From Ureibacillus massiliensis 4400831 = CIP 108448 = CCUG 49529 (GTDB lineage: Bacteria > Bacillota > Bacilli > Bacillales_A > Planococcaceae): 64,000 nucleotides of DNA. A program made the translations under genes and the position numbers. The notes beneath the pieces were generated by a model, which made no database searches, had not been told where the DNA came from, and was given only the letters and a program-made list of their open reading frames with translations. The stretch covers positions 22,565 to 86,564 of the forward strand of contig NZ_JPVQ01000015.1 of assembly GCF_000772965.1 (NCBI RefSeq), written 5' to 3'. Position 1 is the first letter of the stretch. Each line of letters begins with the position of its first letter. Shown in pieces: positions 31,506 through 40,719 of the stretch.

Positions 31506-32540
31506 CTATTTTGATCTATTCTTCATCCATTTAAATAATGTATCACTTACCAATAAAGAATACTTTGTTATCCAAACATCAACTTCCTTTGGTGTGACAA
31601 TTAATCTTTCTGGATGTGATGATAATACCTCTTCAAACAATTGAAGCCGATCCTCTGAAGACCAGGTTGACCATTCTCCGAATATTGGTTTTACCACATT
31701 TAAATCTACTCTAGCATTCGAATCAGGTGTCCATGAAGTTACAGAAAGCTTGCTAGATGGTTTTTCTTTTTCCTGTACTCTCGCAGCAATTGAACGGAAA
31801 ACTTTTTCGACAGCATCTGCAATAATTACAGTTGCATCAACAACAGTCGGTATACCAATTGCTGTTACTGGAACGCCAAAAACTTCTTTTGAAACCTCCG
31901 TACGTTGGTTGCCAACACCTGATCCTGGGTGAATTCCGGTGTTTGTAATTTGAATTGTTTTACAAAGACGTGATGAACCTCTTGTGGCTAAAGCATCAAT
32001 TACCAAAACTAGCGCAGGGTTTATCTTTTCAACGAGCGCATGTATAAAATCGCTTGTTTCAAAACCTGTTTGACCTGTTACACCAGGAGCATACATAATA
32101 AAATGATCATTCGGGTTATCTGAGTGCTGACTCTGCATCGCATCAATAGCAAAAGGGCCAACCGCATCAGGGGTAATGGTTTTATTGCCTAAACCAATTA
32201 CTAATACTTTACTATCTTTTTTAATGTCAACATCTTTATGAATTTCATCTAAATATTTAACAAATGATTTTTCTAGCTGTTCAAAGCCATTTTCATCTTC
32301 AATCGTTAACGTTGGAACTGATAGAGTAACGTAAACACCTTCCTTTTTACCAATTTCTTCAGAGCCTTGTTTATCAACATTTACTTTCGTAACTTTTACT
32401 CGACCCTCGGTAAATTCTTCAATGACCACACCGCTCGTTTTATCTAACTTTGTTTTTTGTTGCTTGGTCTGGTGCTGAACAACTTCTTCCGCTTCATCAA
32501 TTAGGTCGGTTCTACTCCAATTTACTTCTATTTCTGCCAT
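31506..32540 (-). CDS. gpr: GPR germination protease
   Basis: Initiates degradation of small acid-soluble spore proteins at germination. 344 residues. The zymogen processing region RTDLIDEA corresponds to the autocleavage site after the RTDL motif, and the core segments ETSDFIHAL, VIDALATRGS and TGIHPGSGVGN match the family. Start MAEIEVNWSRTDL at 32540 follows GAGGTGATATTG; the longer frame to 32651 lacks a ribosome site. Usually expressed in the forespore. Confidence 0.95.
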   Translation of the reverse strand: MAEIEVNWSRTDLIDEAEEVVQHQTKQQKTKLDKTSGVVIEEFTEGRVKVTKVNVDKQGSEEIGKKEGVYVTLSVPTLTIEDENGFEQLEKSFVKYLDEIHKDVDIKKDSKVLVIGLGNKTITPDAVGPFAIDAMQSQHSDNPNDHFIMYAPGVTGQTGFETSDFIHALVEKINPALVLVIDALATRGSSRLCKTIQITNTGIHPGSGVGNQRTEVSKEVFGVPVTAIGIPTVVDATVIIADAVEKVFRSIAARVQEKEKPSSKLSVTSWTPDSNARVDLNVVKPIFGEWSTWSSEDRLQLFEEVLSSHPERLIVTPKEVDVWITKYSLLVSDTLFKWMKNRSK

Positions 32541-32602
32541 CAATATCACCTCAAATATTATGTTGGTCAAACTGTCAAGTAAATATTCTTTGCATTTATC
32601 TA

Positions 32603-32631
32603 TTGCAATTATACATTTCCTTTGGTAGAAT
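32603..32631 (+). promoter_or_regulatory. rpsT promoter
   Basis: TTGCAA (32603-32608), 17-base spacer, TAGAAT (32626-32631); start about 68 bases before the rpsT ATG. Confidence 0.6.
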
Positions 32632-32704
32632 GATTTTTGTTGTATTAACAAATGAAAAATATTGAGAAGATATCATCTCGTACCTTATTTAGGAGGTGAA
32701 AGTA

Positions 32705-32956
32705 ATGCCAAATATTAAATCTGCAATCAAACGCGTTAAAGTTGCTGAAAAAGCAAACGCTGCAAACTCTCAAGCAAAATCTGCTATGCGTACTACTGTG
32801 AAAAAAGCTGAACAAGCTTTAGCTACTGGTGCTGATAATGCACAAGAATTAGTAGTTGCTGCTCATAAAGCTCTTGATACAGCGGCTTCAAAAGGCCTTA
32901 TCCATAAAAACGTGGCTAGCCGTAAAAAATCACGTTTAGCTAAAAAAGCAAACTAA
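32705..32956 (+). CDS. rpsT: 30S ribosomal protein S20
   Basis: Primary 16S rRNA-binding protein, 83 residues, basic and Ala/Lys-rich ([19 protein letters not shown]). The ATG at 32705 follows AGGAGGTGAAAGTA; the frame can be read from 32696 but that would precede the ribosome site. One of few genes on the plus strand; convergent with holA, divergent from gpr, as in B. subtilis. Confidence 0.97.
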   Translation: MPNIKSAIKRVKVAEKANAANSQAKSAMRTTVKKAEQALATGADNAQELVVAAHKALDTAASKGLIHKNVASRKKSRLAKKAN

Positions 32957-32978
32957 GGTTTATTTTGAACCTTAAAAT

Positions 32979-33011
32979 AAAAAACCATCCTCGTAATGAG
33001 ATGGTTTTTTT
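32979..33011. terminator. Shared terminator of rpsT and holA
   Basis: AAAAAACCATC and GATGGTTTTTT arms; A-run and T-run on opposite sides allow termination in both directions between convergent genes. Confidence 0.88.
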
Positions 33012-33018
33012 ATTTTCC

Positions 33019-34029
33019 TTATAATGCTTTTAGTAAAAACATTTCTAAATATCGTTCCCTATTGCCACTTACCGATTTTAACATCAAATCAATCTCCGAT
33101 AATTTATGTAAGGCTTTTAATAAGCGTTCTTCACTTGGTTTATTTTTTTGTTCGACCATCAGTTTTACACGATACGGATGTATTTTTAATTGTTTCGCAA
33201 TTTGCGAAGGATGATAGCCTTTTTTTTGCAAATAAAAAACGTTGTTCATTGTCCGAATATTGGATGCAAGAAGTCCGACGAGCATGATAGGTTCTTCTTT
33301 TTGTCGCAATAAATCGTGATATATTTGAATAGCCTGAGTATTATTATGTGATAGATAAGCATTCAACATTTTAAAGGCATCGTGCTCTAACGTTTTTGCC
33401 ACTAAATCCTCAACTAGCTTTGTTGTAATTTCTAAGTCTTCACCTAAATAAAGAGCAATTTTTTCAATCTCTTTTTGTAGTTGCAACATATTTGTGCCAA
33501 CCATTTCTACTAGTTTATCGATGGCGTCGTCTGTAATTGCTTTACCGAATCGAGATACTTCACTTTGTATCCACACATTCAAGTCATTTTCTTGCAGTGT
33601 TTCAGAAACGAGAAGCACACTGCTCTGCTTCATTTGTTTTGTAATTTTTTTACGCTCGTCCAATTTTTCGTAGGGTGCAATAAAAACCATTACAGCGAAA
33701 TCTGATGGATTTTTCAACCAATTTTCTAATCGATTTAAATCATGGTCAATTTTTTCTTTTCCTTTTTCAGACGCCTTCAAAAATGATGCATTTTTCGCAA
33801 TGATTAATTTTTTATCTGAGAAAAATGGAAAAGTGTCTGCTTCATCGATTACTACATCGACAGGAGATTCCTCAAGATCAAACATAGTTGTTTCCACTTC
33901 TTCAGCATTGCCTAAAGCCCTTTTTAACCGGGTAATCGTTTCATCAATAAAATAGGTTTCTTCCCCAACGAGACAGTATACAGGAGCAATATTCCCTTTT
34001 TTTATATCATTCCAAACTTTTATAAACAT
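33019..34029 (-). CDS. holA: DNA polymerase III delta subunit
   Basis: Clamp-loader subunit that opens the beta clamp. 336 residues with the degenerate AAA+ N-terminal domain (YCLVGEETYFIDETITRLK) and the C-terminal collar domain (KIHPYRVKLMVEQ). Corresponds to yqeN in B. subtilis, in the same position next to rpsT. ATG follows GGGGGCTTTTTA. Confidence 0.95.
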   Translation of the reverse strand: MFIKVWNDIKKGNIAPVYCLVGEETYFIDETITRLKRALGNAEEVETTMFDLEESPVDVVIDEADTFPFFSDKKLIIAKNASFLKASEKGKEKIDHDLNRLENWLKNPSDFAVMVFIAPYEKLDERKKITKQMKQSSVLLVSETLQENDLNVWIQSEVSRFGKAITDDAIDKLVEMVGTNMLQLQKEIEKIALYLGEDLEITTKLVEDLVAKTLEHDAFKMLNAYLSHNNTQAIQIYHDLLRQKEEPIMLVGLLASNIRTMNNVFYLQKKGYHPSQIAKQLKIHPYRVKLMVEQKNKPSEERLLKALHKLSEIDLMLKSVSGNRERYLEMFLLKAL

Positions 34030-34207
34030 TAAAAAGCCCCCTAAAAGTTTTCGCTTTTAATAGTATACACGTTTTTTCTTTCGGTTGTTAAAATGTATGT
34101 ATAATCTGTGACGATTAAAGGAAAGTTAATTAGTATATTTTACTTGAATGGATATAGATTTTTAGTAATCATTGACTTATAATGAAGTTTGAGTAGGAGG
34201 GATAGGT

Positions 34208-34372
34208 ATGTCACATAATACTGAAAACTTTGTTACACACAATCCATTTGAAGGTGAAAATGGCGCTTCAATGCGTAACCAAGCTATTGACGCTGGTGTA
34301 GGATTTACTGCTTCATTCGTATTCTTTGCACTTATGTTTATAATTGCAGTTGTAATTGGTGCAGTAGCTTAA
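34208..34372 (+). CDS. yqzM: Small membrane protein YqzM
   Basis: 54 residues. A polar N-terminus is followed by a conserved-looking AIDAGVGFTASFVFFALMFIIAVV single TM segment, resembling the 44-residue B. subtilis YqzM (AIDSAVGFVVSFGFFATLFII). Lies between holA and comEC, the same position as yqzM. Strong GAGTAGGAGGGATAG ribosome site. Function unknown. Confidence 0.85.
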   Translation: MSHNTENFVTHNPFEGENGASMRNQAIDAGVGFTASFVFFALMFIIAVVIGAVA

Positions 34373-34380
34373 CCTTAAAG

Positions 34381-34411
34381 AAAGCTTTGTCTAAAACGGA
34401 CAAAGCTTTTT
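34381..34411. terminator. Terminator between yqzM and comEC
   Basis: AAAGCTTTGTC and GACAAAGCTTT arms followed by a T-run on the plus strand; A-run on the other side also permits termination of comEC. Confidence 0.88.
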
Positions 34412-34414
34412 TTC

Positions 34415-36715
34415 TTATTTAAAGTAATTATTACTAGTGCTTATTTGCAAACGACCTTTGCTCACTGTAACTTCAATCGTTCCCTCCACCGCTGTGTTTA
34501 ATGTTTTTAAACCTAATGAACGAAATCTTTCCATCACCTCAATATGGGGATGTCCATAGCGATTATCTCTACCTGCGCTTATAATCGATAAACTGGGCTT
34601 CAGTCGATTTAAAAATGATTGACTACTGGAGGTCTTACTTCCATGATGTCCTACTTTTAACAATTGGATGTTACGTATTTGAGGATATTTTTGCAAAACT
34701 CCTGCTTCTCCTTCTAATTCTAAATCACCTACAAATAGACCTTGAAAAGAGCCATTTGTTACATACAAAACTAGGGAATCATCATTTCCTTCATAATCTA
34801 AATCTTTTGGCCATAAATACTGAAAGTTTATATCGCCTACATGCCATTTAGTACCAGCCATTTGCTCTTTAATAGGGATTCTTCTTTTTTTAGCCTCTGC
34901 TAGCAGTTCCTTTAAGGCATCTTCTTTATATGAACTTGGAGATATATGAATCTCACTGACTGTTAACTCTTTTACAAGTTCCTCCGCACCTTCAACATGA
35001 TCGCTGTCAGCATGTGTTAATATCAATTTATCAATATGACTAATTCCCTTCCCTTTTAAATAAGGAACAACAATTTGTCTTCCAATTTCATAAGGAGAAT
35101 CTGATTTCTTCCATTCCTCTTGTTTAAATCGTAATACACCGCCCGTATCGATTAAATATACTTCTTCCTTATAAGGTAACTCAATGAGTATACAATCACC
35201 TTGTCCAACATTAATAAATGAGATTTTCAATTCCTTCGAAAATAAATCAACTGTTTCAATTAACAGTACAGGAATTAGTAAGATGAAAATCAATTTCCAT
35301 AGACGTTCTTTTTTATCCATTAAATAAAAACTAATAAACACACTCAAATAGGCAAGAACTATAAAAAATAATGATAATCTTCCTGTAATCCACATTTGAT
35401 TAGGCAGGGATTGAAGCCACATGATCAGCGCGCTTAAGTTTTCTCGTAATGGACTATAAATCATAAAAAGAAGCTCTGAAAAGCTCCCTGGAATAAATGA
35501 AACAACAAGGAGAATGATATTTATTGGTAAAATAACGAAAGAAAACAAAGGCACAAAAACAATGTTTACAAAAAATGAGGATAAACTAATTTCATAAAAA
35601 TGAAAGAGAAGTAGCGGATAGACAAATAGCTGGCATACAAAGGTAATTAAAAAGGATTGTATTAACCAAGACTTTGAACGGCTTAATAAATGACTAGAGT
35701 AGATTAAACTAAAAGAAGCTAAATAGGACAGTTGAAACCCAATTTGATAAATTGACCAAGGCTCTAGCATAACAAAAGCAATAAAACTAATCGCTAACGC
35801 ATCATCTATCGGTAGTCTCCATTTGAAACGCGTTAATAATATTAATTCCACAACTGAAACAGCACGCCAAACTGATGGTGCACCCCCAGCTAAAATGGCA
35901 TAGACCGGTAACAGCACGATTAAAAAAACTATGGCAAGATCTCTTTTTACACCAAGTCGAAGTAATCCTTCAAAGAGTATAAAGGTCACAATTGCTATAT
36001 GAAGCCCTGATATGGCAAATAAATGAGTAATCCCTAACTTTTGATAGGCACGTTGGGTGTCGGTATCAACATTTTCTTGTAGACCAATGATTAAACTTTG
36101 CGCTTCTGCAACAAGGGATTCAGGAAAAGTACTTTCAATATGCTGCTTTAAATAAAATCTGTGTAGACTAATCTTTTGCAGTAACGTAGATTTAATTTCC
36201 GTAAAGCGCATTTCATCAATTTCTAAAACACCTATTGCTCCTATACTCTTTAAGTAGCTCTTCATATTAAAAGCATATTGATGTGCAGGTAATTCAGGCT
36301 CTTGTAATTCACCTTTTACTTCAAACTGCATGCCTACTAATGGGTTATCTTCATACCAATTCTTTTCATCTTCATTTTTAAATTGATAGGCAACGTAAAC
36401 ATCTCTTCCTTTAGGATCCTTCATAATCCCTCTGAGGCTTGAACCATTTATTTTATACTTATCAGTCCATGTTAAAGTACTTGGCCATTCAAGAGGCTGC
36501 TTAAGGTCGTTTAATTGAAATACAAAAATGAAATACATACTTAAACCGATAAATAAAATCGATAAACAATAAGTAACAGAAAAACGTTTATATAAACAAA
36601 GGATAACTGTTAAAAATAGTAAAAATAAAAGCCCTATCGATTCATGAGCTGCAATAGCTGCAACTAAAACCGATAGAGCGTAATAAATCCATTTATGCTT
36701 TAATAAGTTTACCAA
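34415..36715 (-). CDS. comEC: DNA internalisation competence protein ComEC/Rec2
   Basis: Polytopic membrane channel for single-stranded DNA uptake in transformation. 766 residues: N-terminal OB-fold region, central competence domain with about ten TM helices (LAISGLHIAI-type motif present), and C-terminal metallo-beta-lactamase-like nuclease domain with LTHADSDHVEG. Start is a TTG at 36715, overlapping comEB by 23 bases; GAAGGTG lies about ten bases upstream. No frameshift is seen, so the gene appears intact. Confidence 0.95.
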   Translation of the reverse strand: MVNLLKHKWIYYALSVLVAAIAAHESIGLLFLLFLTVILCLYKRFSVTYCLSILFIGLSMYFIFVFQLNDLKQPLEWPSTLTWTDKYKINGSSLRGIMKDPKGRDVYVAYQFKNEDEKNWYEDNPLVGMQFEVKGELQEPELPAHQYAFNMKSYLKSIGAIGVLEIDEMRFTEIKSTLLQKISLHRFYLKQHIESTFPESLVAEAQSLIIGLQENVDTDTQRAYQKLGITHLFAISGLHIAIVTFILFEGLLRLGVKRDLAIVFLIVLLPVYAILAGGAPSVWRAVSVVELILLTRFKWRLPIDDALAISFIAFVMLEPWSIYQIGFQLSYLASFSLIYSSHLLSRSKSWLIQSFLITFVCQLFVYPLLLFHFYEISLSSFFVNIVFVPLFSFVILPINIILLVVSFIPGSFSELLFMIYSPLRENLSALIMWLQSLPNQMWITGRLSLFFIVLAYLSVFISFYLMDKKERLWKLIFILLIPVLLIETVDLFSKELKISFINVGQGDCILIELPYKEEVYLIDTGGVLRFKQEEWKKSDSPYEIGRQIVVPYLKGKGISHIDKLILTHADSDHVEGAEELVKELTVSEIHISPSSYKEDALKELLAEAKKRRIPIKEQMAGTKWHVGDINFQYLWPKDLDYEGNDDSLVLYVTNGSFQGLFVGDLELEGEAGVLQKYPQIRNIQLLKVGHHGSKTSSSQSFLNRLKPSLSIISAGRDNRYGHPHIEVMERFRSLGLKTLNTAVEGTIEVTVSKGRLQISTSNNYFK

Positions 36716-37268
36716 ATAATTCGTTCACCTTCTCCTCAAATGGGAGCAATTCATCAGTGGAAGCACCTGACATGCGAAGTTTATTTAGCATCTCTAGCAC
36801 AAGATCAAGTTTTTCATCCTTTAAGAAATCAATTTTCGCCTCATCAAAGGGTACATGTACAACATTTACATTTGCTTTTTCAAAAAGCTCTAATGCATAA
36901 GTGCTGTTTTTGTAATCTTTCGCATAAAAAACATTTTTAATACCCGCTTGAATAATTGATTTCGTACAAGGTAGACAAGGAAAATGCGTGACATATAGGT
37001 CCGCTCCGTTAGTAGGAGTACCGTATTTTGCGCATTGTAATAATGCATTTACTTCCGCATGTACAGTTCGTACACAATGATTGTCAACTACGTAACAGCC
37101 CTGTTCGATACAATGCTCATCTCCTGATATAGATCCATTGTATCCGCCAGCAATAATTCTTTTTTCGCGGACAATTGTTGCACCAACTGTAAGTCTAGCA
37201 CAAGTACTTCTTAAAGCTAGTAAATGACTTTGTGCCATGAAAAATTGATCCCAAGTAATACGCTCCAT
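36693..37268 (-). CDS. comEB: dCMP deaminase family protein ComEB
   Basis: 191 residues. Zinc deaminase motifs HAEVNALLQCA and PCLPCTKSIIQAG are intact, typical of deoxycytidylate deaminase, which makes dUMP. In Bacillus it is cotranscribed with comEA and comEC but not essential for DNA binding. The end overlaps comEC. Confidence 0.95.
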   Translation of the reverse strand: MERITWDQFFMAQSHLLALRSTCARLTVGATIVREKRIIAGGYNGSISGDEHCIEQGCYVVDNHCVRTVHAEVNALLQCAKYGTPTNGADLYVTHFPCLPCTKSIIQAGIKNVFYAKDYKNSTYALELFEKANVNVVHVPFDEAKIDFLKDEKLDLVLEMLNKLRMSGASTDELLPFEEKVNELFGKLIKA

Positions 37269-37345
37269 ATGACTACCTCCAACTTTTTCTCTAAATCTAG
37301 TTTAGACTTAAATGGTAGCTGTTGCAATGCAAGAATACATTTCTA

Positions 37346-37999
37346 CTAATTTATAGAGATGTAATCTTTTAATTTTTCAAAGGTTTTCTCACCGATACCT
37401 GAAACATTCTTCAAATCATCAATTGATTGGAATTTCCCGATTTCTTCACGGTAAGCGAGAATTGCTTGCGCTTTAGAAGGTCCGATACCGGGTAATGTTA
37501 ATAATTCAGATTCATCCGCTAGATTAATGTTTACCGTATTCTCTGTTTCTGAGCTTGAAATCGTAGTAGTTGAAGATGACACCACTTGTCCTATATCAAT
37601 TTCCTCTGAGATTTCACCTTTTTTAGGAACATAAATAACCATTTCATCTTGTACTTTTTGTGCATGATTGATTACCTCTGTTACCGCATCATCTCGATAT
37701 CCACCAGCAAGCTCAATGGCATCAATGATTCGATCATCAGCCTGAAGCTCATAAACACCAGGATGCTTCACTGCACCTTTTATATCTATAAAAACAGTTT
37801 GGTTTGTTTCGTCTTCAGTAATTTCGTTACTTTGTTCATCATTATCGAGTTCATCTGTAGGTAAAGGAATGGTTGTGACAAGCTCGTCCGTTTGAGGGAC
37901 AGAGTTGTTTTGTTGAAGAAAAATGTAAAGGATAGCAAAACAAAGTATGCAGGGGATTAGCACACTTTTTCCATACTTCTTAAGGAACTCCTGGAACAC
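37346..37999 (-). CDS. comEA: Competence DNA receptor ComEA
   Basis: Membrane-anchored double-stranded DNA receptor. 217 residues: N-terminal TM (13-30), an Asp/Glu/Thr-rich linker, a SLBB domain (FIDIKGAVKHPGVYEL), and a C-terminal helix-hairpin-helix DNA-binding domain (LTLPGIGPSKAQAILAYRE and VSGIGEKTFEKL). GTG start at 37999, with GGAAGG ten bases upstream. comER, which divides from comEA in B. subtilis, is absent here. The start codon lies within a long symmetrical inverted repeat. Confidence 0.93.
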   Translation of the reverse strand: MFQEFLKKYGKSVLIPCILCFAILYIFLQQNNSVPQTDELVTTIPLPTDELDNDEQSNEITEDETNQTVFIDIKGAVKHPGVYELQADDRIIDAIELAGGYRDDAVTEVINHAQKVQDEMVIYVPKKGEISEEIDIGQVVSSSTTTISSSETENTVNINLADESELLTLPGIGPSKAQAILAYREEIGKFQSIDDLKNVSGIGEKTFEKLKDYISIN

Positions 38000-38085
38000 T
38001 TAACACCAACCTTCCAGAAGGTAAATCATATGGAGATATTTGTATTATACAAAATTTACCTTCTGTTGAAAAGGTGTTTAGTGTT
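37995..38085. promoter_or_regulatory. Nested, co-centred inverted repeat covering the comEA start
   Basis: Outer arms AACACTTAACACC (37995-38007) and GGTGTTTAGTGTT (38073-38085) match 12 of 13; inner arms CAGAAGGTAAAT (38015-38026) and ATTTACCTTCTG (38054-38065) are perfect; both are centred on 38040 with equal seven-base internal loops. A separate palindrome TTTGTATTATACAAA (38039-38053) lies in the loop. In RNA the outer helix contains the comEA GUG start. Confidence 0.75.
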
Positions 38086-38824
38086 ATTTAATTGCTCGAA
38101 TAAATATTCGTTCACTATTGGCTTTAGGTGCATTCTCAGAAAAATCTGCTGAAATAAATATTTTCGAAAAACCAATTTCCTTTAACCATTCGATATAAGT
38201 ATCTGTTGGAAAAGTTCTTTGAAAATGTTCCTCATCAAACCGCTCATAAAGTCCCGTTTTCATATCTTTTACGAAAAATGTCATTTGGTGATAAATTGAA
38301 TGCTCAACTTCCCCTTCTTCTGTATGCCAAACATAGAGAATCTCTCCATCATCATAAGTAAATGGAGAGTCCATAAATATTTCATTCATTTTATAAAGGG
38401 AGTGAACATCAAAAACTAATTGTCCACCTATTCGTAATGCGGCGTATGAACGTCTTAATGTTTCAATGACTGCATCATCAGAACTTAAGTAGTTTATTGA
38501 ATCGATGGGAATGGCGATAATATCCATATCTTCAAAACCTTCGATTTCATCCATAGACATCTGATAGAAAGGGATGAACACACCTTGAGATTGCATACGC
38601 TCATTTGCGATTGTTAACATCTCTTCTGATAAGTCAATACCACTTACTTCATAGCCCGCTTGATAAAATAATAGTGACAGAGTTCCCGTTCCACAACCAA
38701 CGTCTAGCAATTTTGGATAGGCATTGCTTGGAGCATGTGTTTTTATCCACTCAACGTATTGGTCGTAAGGAACATCCTGCATTAATTTATCATACACTTG
38801 GGCAAATTTTTCGTAGCTACTCAT
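38084..38824 (-). CDS. yqeM: Class I SAM methyltransferase YqeM
   Basis: 246 residues with motif I LLDVGCGTGTLSLLF and a Rossmann core. Substrate unknown. The start overlaps the rsfS stop by four bases, and its stop overlaps the outer arm of the comEA palindrome. Position rsfS-yqeM-comE is as in B. subtilis. Confidence 0.92.
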   Translation of the reverse strand: MSSYEKFAQVYDKLMQDVPYDQYVEWIKTHAPSNAYPKLLDVGCGTGTLSLLFYQAGYEVSGIDLSEEMLTIANERMQSQGVFIPFYQMSMDEIEGFEDMDIIAIPIDSINYLSSDDAVIETLRRSYAALRIGGQLVFDVHSLYKMNEIFMDSPFTYDDGEILYVWHTEEGEVEHSIYHQMTFFVKDMKTGLYERFDEEHFQRTFPTDTYIEWLKEIGFSKIFISADFSENAPKANSERIFIRAIK

Positions 38825-39171
38825 AGTTCCGCAGTCGGTACGTCTAATTGAGGTGCATCACCCCATAAACGTTCTAAGTTATAAAATGCTCGTTCATCCT
38901 TATGGAAAACGTGTACTACCACATCACCAAGATCGACTAAAACCCAGCGAGCAGAGTCAAAACCTTCTACTCTTTTCACATCAAATCCGTTTTCATATGC
39001 TTTCTCTTGAACTTCACGTGCAATTGCTTGAATTTGACGATCTGAGCTACCATGACAAATGATAAAATAATCCGCCAAAAGAGAAATATTTTCCATATTT
39101 AGTACAACGATATCCTCAGCACGCTTGTCGTCAATCGCTTTATATGCAACCTGTAATAAGTTTTCCGTCAT
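38821..39171 (-). CDS. rsfS: Ribosomal silencing factor RsfS
   Basis: Binds L14 and blocks 30S-50S joining under nutrient limitation. 116 residues; the conserved DIVVLNMENISLLADYFIICHG and GDVVVHVFHKDERAFYNLERLW are clear. Start at 39171 (MTENLLQVAY) is chosen from family length; a GAGG lies a little far upstream. The longer frame to 39240 overlaps yqeK. Confidence 0.95.
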   Translation of the reverse strand: MTENLLQVAYKAIDDKRAEDIVVLNMENISLLADYFIICHGSSDRQIQAIAREVQEKAYENGFDVKRVEGFDSARWVLVDLGDVVVHVFHKDERAFYNLERLWGDAPQLDVPTAEL

Positions 39172-39220
39172 TCTTTTTCGTTTCCTCACTTTTCTTATAT
39201 AGTTATTTTCAACATAACAT

Positions 39221-39787
39221 TTAATATTCATCCAGTTCAATTAAATCGTTATAACATTCAATTGAAACGGGATAAATTTTTTGTTTCGTTTTCACCAGAT
39301 ACTTAATGGAATGTCTAATACAAGCTCTCATCGCTTTATTTAAATCTTCATCAGCTTTTGAACGAAGTTTTTCAACGCCATCGAAATTTCGATTTGGTTC
39401 AATCATATCAGCAATATAAAGAATCTTTTCTAGTTTAGACATACCCGCACGCCCAGTCGTATGGAAACGGATTGAATTTAAAAGATCTTCATCATGTATA
39501 TTAAACTCATTCTCAGCAATCCATGCACCTACAGGACCATGCAAAAGCTCTGGACCCCAAGTAATCAACCTTTGATCCAAATCGTTGTCTTTAACGATTT
39601 GAATCATCCAGTTTTCATCTGCATATTTAGCGATATCATGTAAAATAGCTGCTGTTTCAGCTGATTTTACATTTTCACCATATTTTTCTGCTAGATGTAT
39701 CGCTGTTTCCATTACGCCCATAGTATGAATATATCTTTTTTCAGGCATACGTGATTTAATTGCTTCTAAATAATCAGCGCGTTCCAT
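39221..39787 (-). CDS. yqeK: HD-domain Ap4A hydrolase YqeK
   Basis: 188 residues with HD-domain motifs RYIHTMGV, LHDIAKY and a later HTTGR. Homologues hydrolyse symmetrical diadenosine tetraphosphate to ADP. ATG at 39787 follows GGAAGGTC and overlaps nadD by 14 bases, indicating coupling. Commonly found with nadD and rsfS. Confidence 0.94.
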   Translation of the reverse strand: MERADYLEAIKSRMPEKRYIHTMGVMETAIHLAEKYGENVKSAETAAILHDIAKYADENWMIQIVKDNDLDQRLITWGPELLHGPVGAWIAENEFNIHDEDLLNSIRFHTTGRAGMSKLEKILYIADMIEPNRNFDGVEKLRSKADEDLNKAMRACIRHSIKYLVKTKQKIYPVSIECYNDLIELDEY

Positions 39788-40346
39788 ATAGACCTTCCTT
39801 CCGAATAAATTCTTCCACACCATTAGGAAGTAAAAACATTAACGTTCCCCCAACGGCCAAACGATGCCTTATAAGTGTAGAAGACAAATTTATTTCAGGT
39901 GCCTCTATCATCAATACTTCATAGTTAGATTGAGATTTTGTACCCGGTCTTTTTAACCCAACAAATTGTACAAGTTTAATTAATTCATCAATTTTATACC
40001 AAGTATGAAGTGAATCAATCATGTCCCCACCAATTATGAAATAAAAATGTACATCCGGCTCACGTTTACATAAAGAGACCATCGTATCGTAAGTATATGA
40101 AACACCACCGCGCTCAACCTCAATTTTTTCCACTTTAAAGTTAGGATATGGTTCGATCATTATTTCAACCATTCTCAGTCTTTCTTCAATGGAGGCATCG
40201 GAAACTAATTGCTTATGTGGTGCAATCGCATTTGGCATAAATCGAATTTCATCAAGGTCAAGAGCAGAAAATGCTTCATTTGCCATGATTAAATGTCCGA
40301 TATGAGGAGGATTAAAGGTACCTCCTAAAATGCCTACCCTTTTCAT
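39774..40346 (-). CDS. nadD: Nicotinate-nucleotide adenylyltransferase
   Basis: Converts nicotinate mononucleotide to deamido-NAD. 190 residues; nucleotidylyltransferase motifs GGTFNPPHIGHL and SSTLIRHRL are intact. ATG at 40346 follows AAGGTGTG; a GTG four codons earlier overlaps that ribosome site. Confidence 0.96.
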   Translation of the reverse strand: MKRVGILGGTFNPPHIGHLIMANEAFSALDLDEIRFMPNAIAPHKQLVSDASIEERLRMVEIMIEPYPNFKVEKIEVERGGVSYTYDTMVSLCKREPDVHFYFIIGGDMIDSLHTWYKIDELIKLVQFVGLKRPGTKSQSNYEVLMIEAPEINLSSTLIRHRLAVGGTLMFLLPNGVEEFIRKEGLYGTR

Positions 40347-40359
40347 AATGGAACACACC

Positions 40360-40665
40360 TTATTTATTATTTACTTTCGGTAAAACAATTTTTTTATTAT
40401 TTTTAGATTCCTTATATAAAACAACCGTTAAACCAATTAGTTGAACCAATTCAGAATTTGTTCCTTCTGCTAAAGCTTCAGCAACATCATTTTTCTCATC
40501 TTCACAATTATCTAGAATACGCACTTTTAATAATTCACGAACTTCAAGGGCATCGCTAATTTGACGTAACATTTGTTCATTCACGCCACCCTTTCCAACC
40601 TGAAATATTGGTGTTAAATGATGTGCTTCTGCTCTTAAAAATCTTTTTTGTTTTCCTGTTAGCAT
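40360..40665 (-). CDS. yhbY: CRM-domain RNA-binding protein YhbY/YqeI
   Basis: 101 residues forming one CRM domain (LTGKQKRFLRAEAHHLTPIFQVGKGGVNE), associated with pre-50S particles. Sits between aroE and nadD as in B. subtilis. Confidence 0.94.
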   Translation of the reverse strand: MLTGKQKRFLRAEAHHLTPIFQVGKGGVNEQMLRQISDALEVRELLKVRILDNCEDEKNDVAEALAEGTNSELVQLIGLTVVLYKESKNNKKIVLPKVNNK

Positions 40666-40719
40666 AAAAAATATATGTCCTCCTATAGACCATCAGCCGT
40701 ACGAGTACTTTGTATTATA

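Noticed and set aside
32556..32562. Sigma-G -10 (CATAATA) of gpr
   Set aside because: A start at this point would leave too little leader to include the ribosome site.
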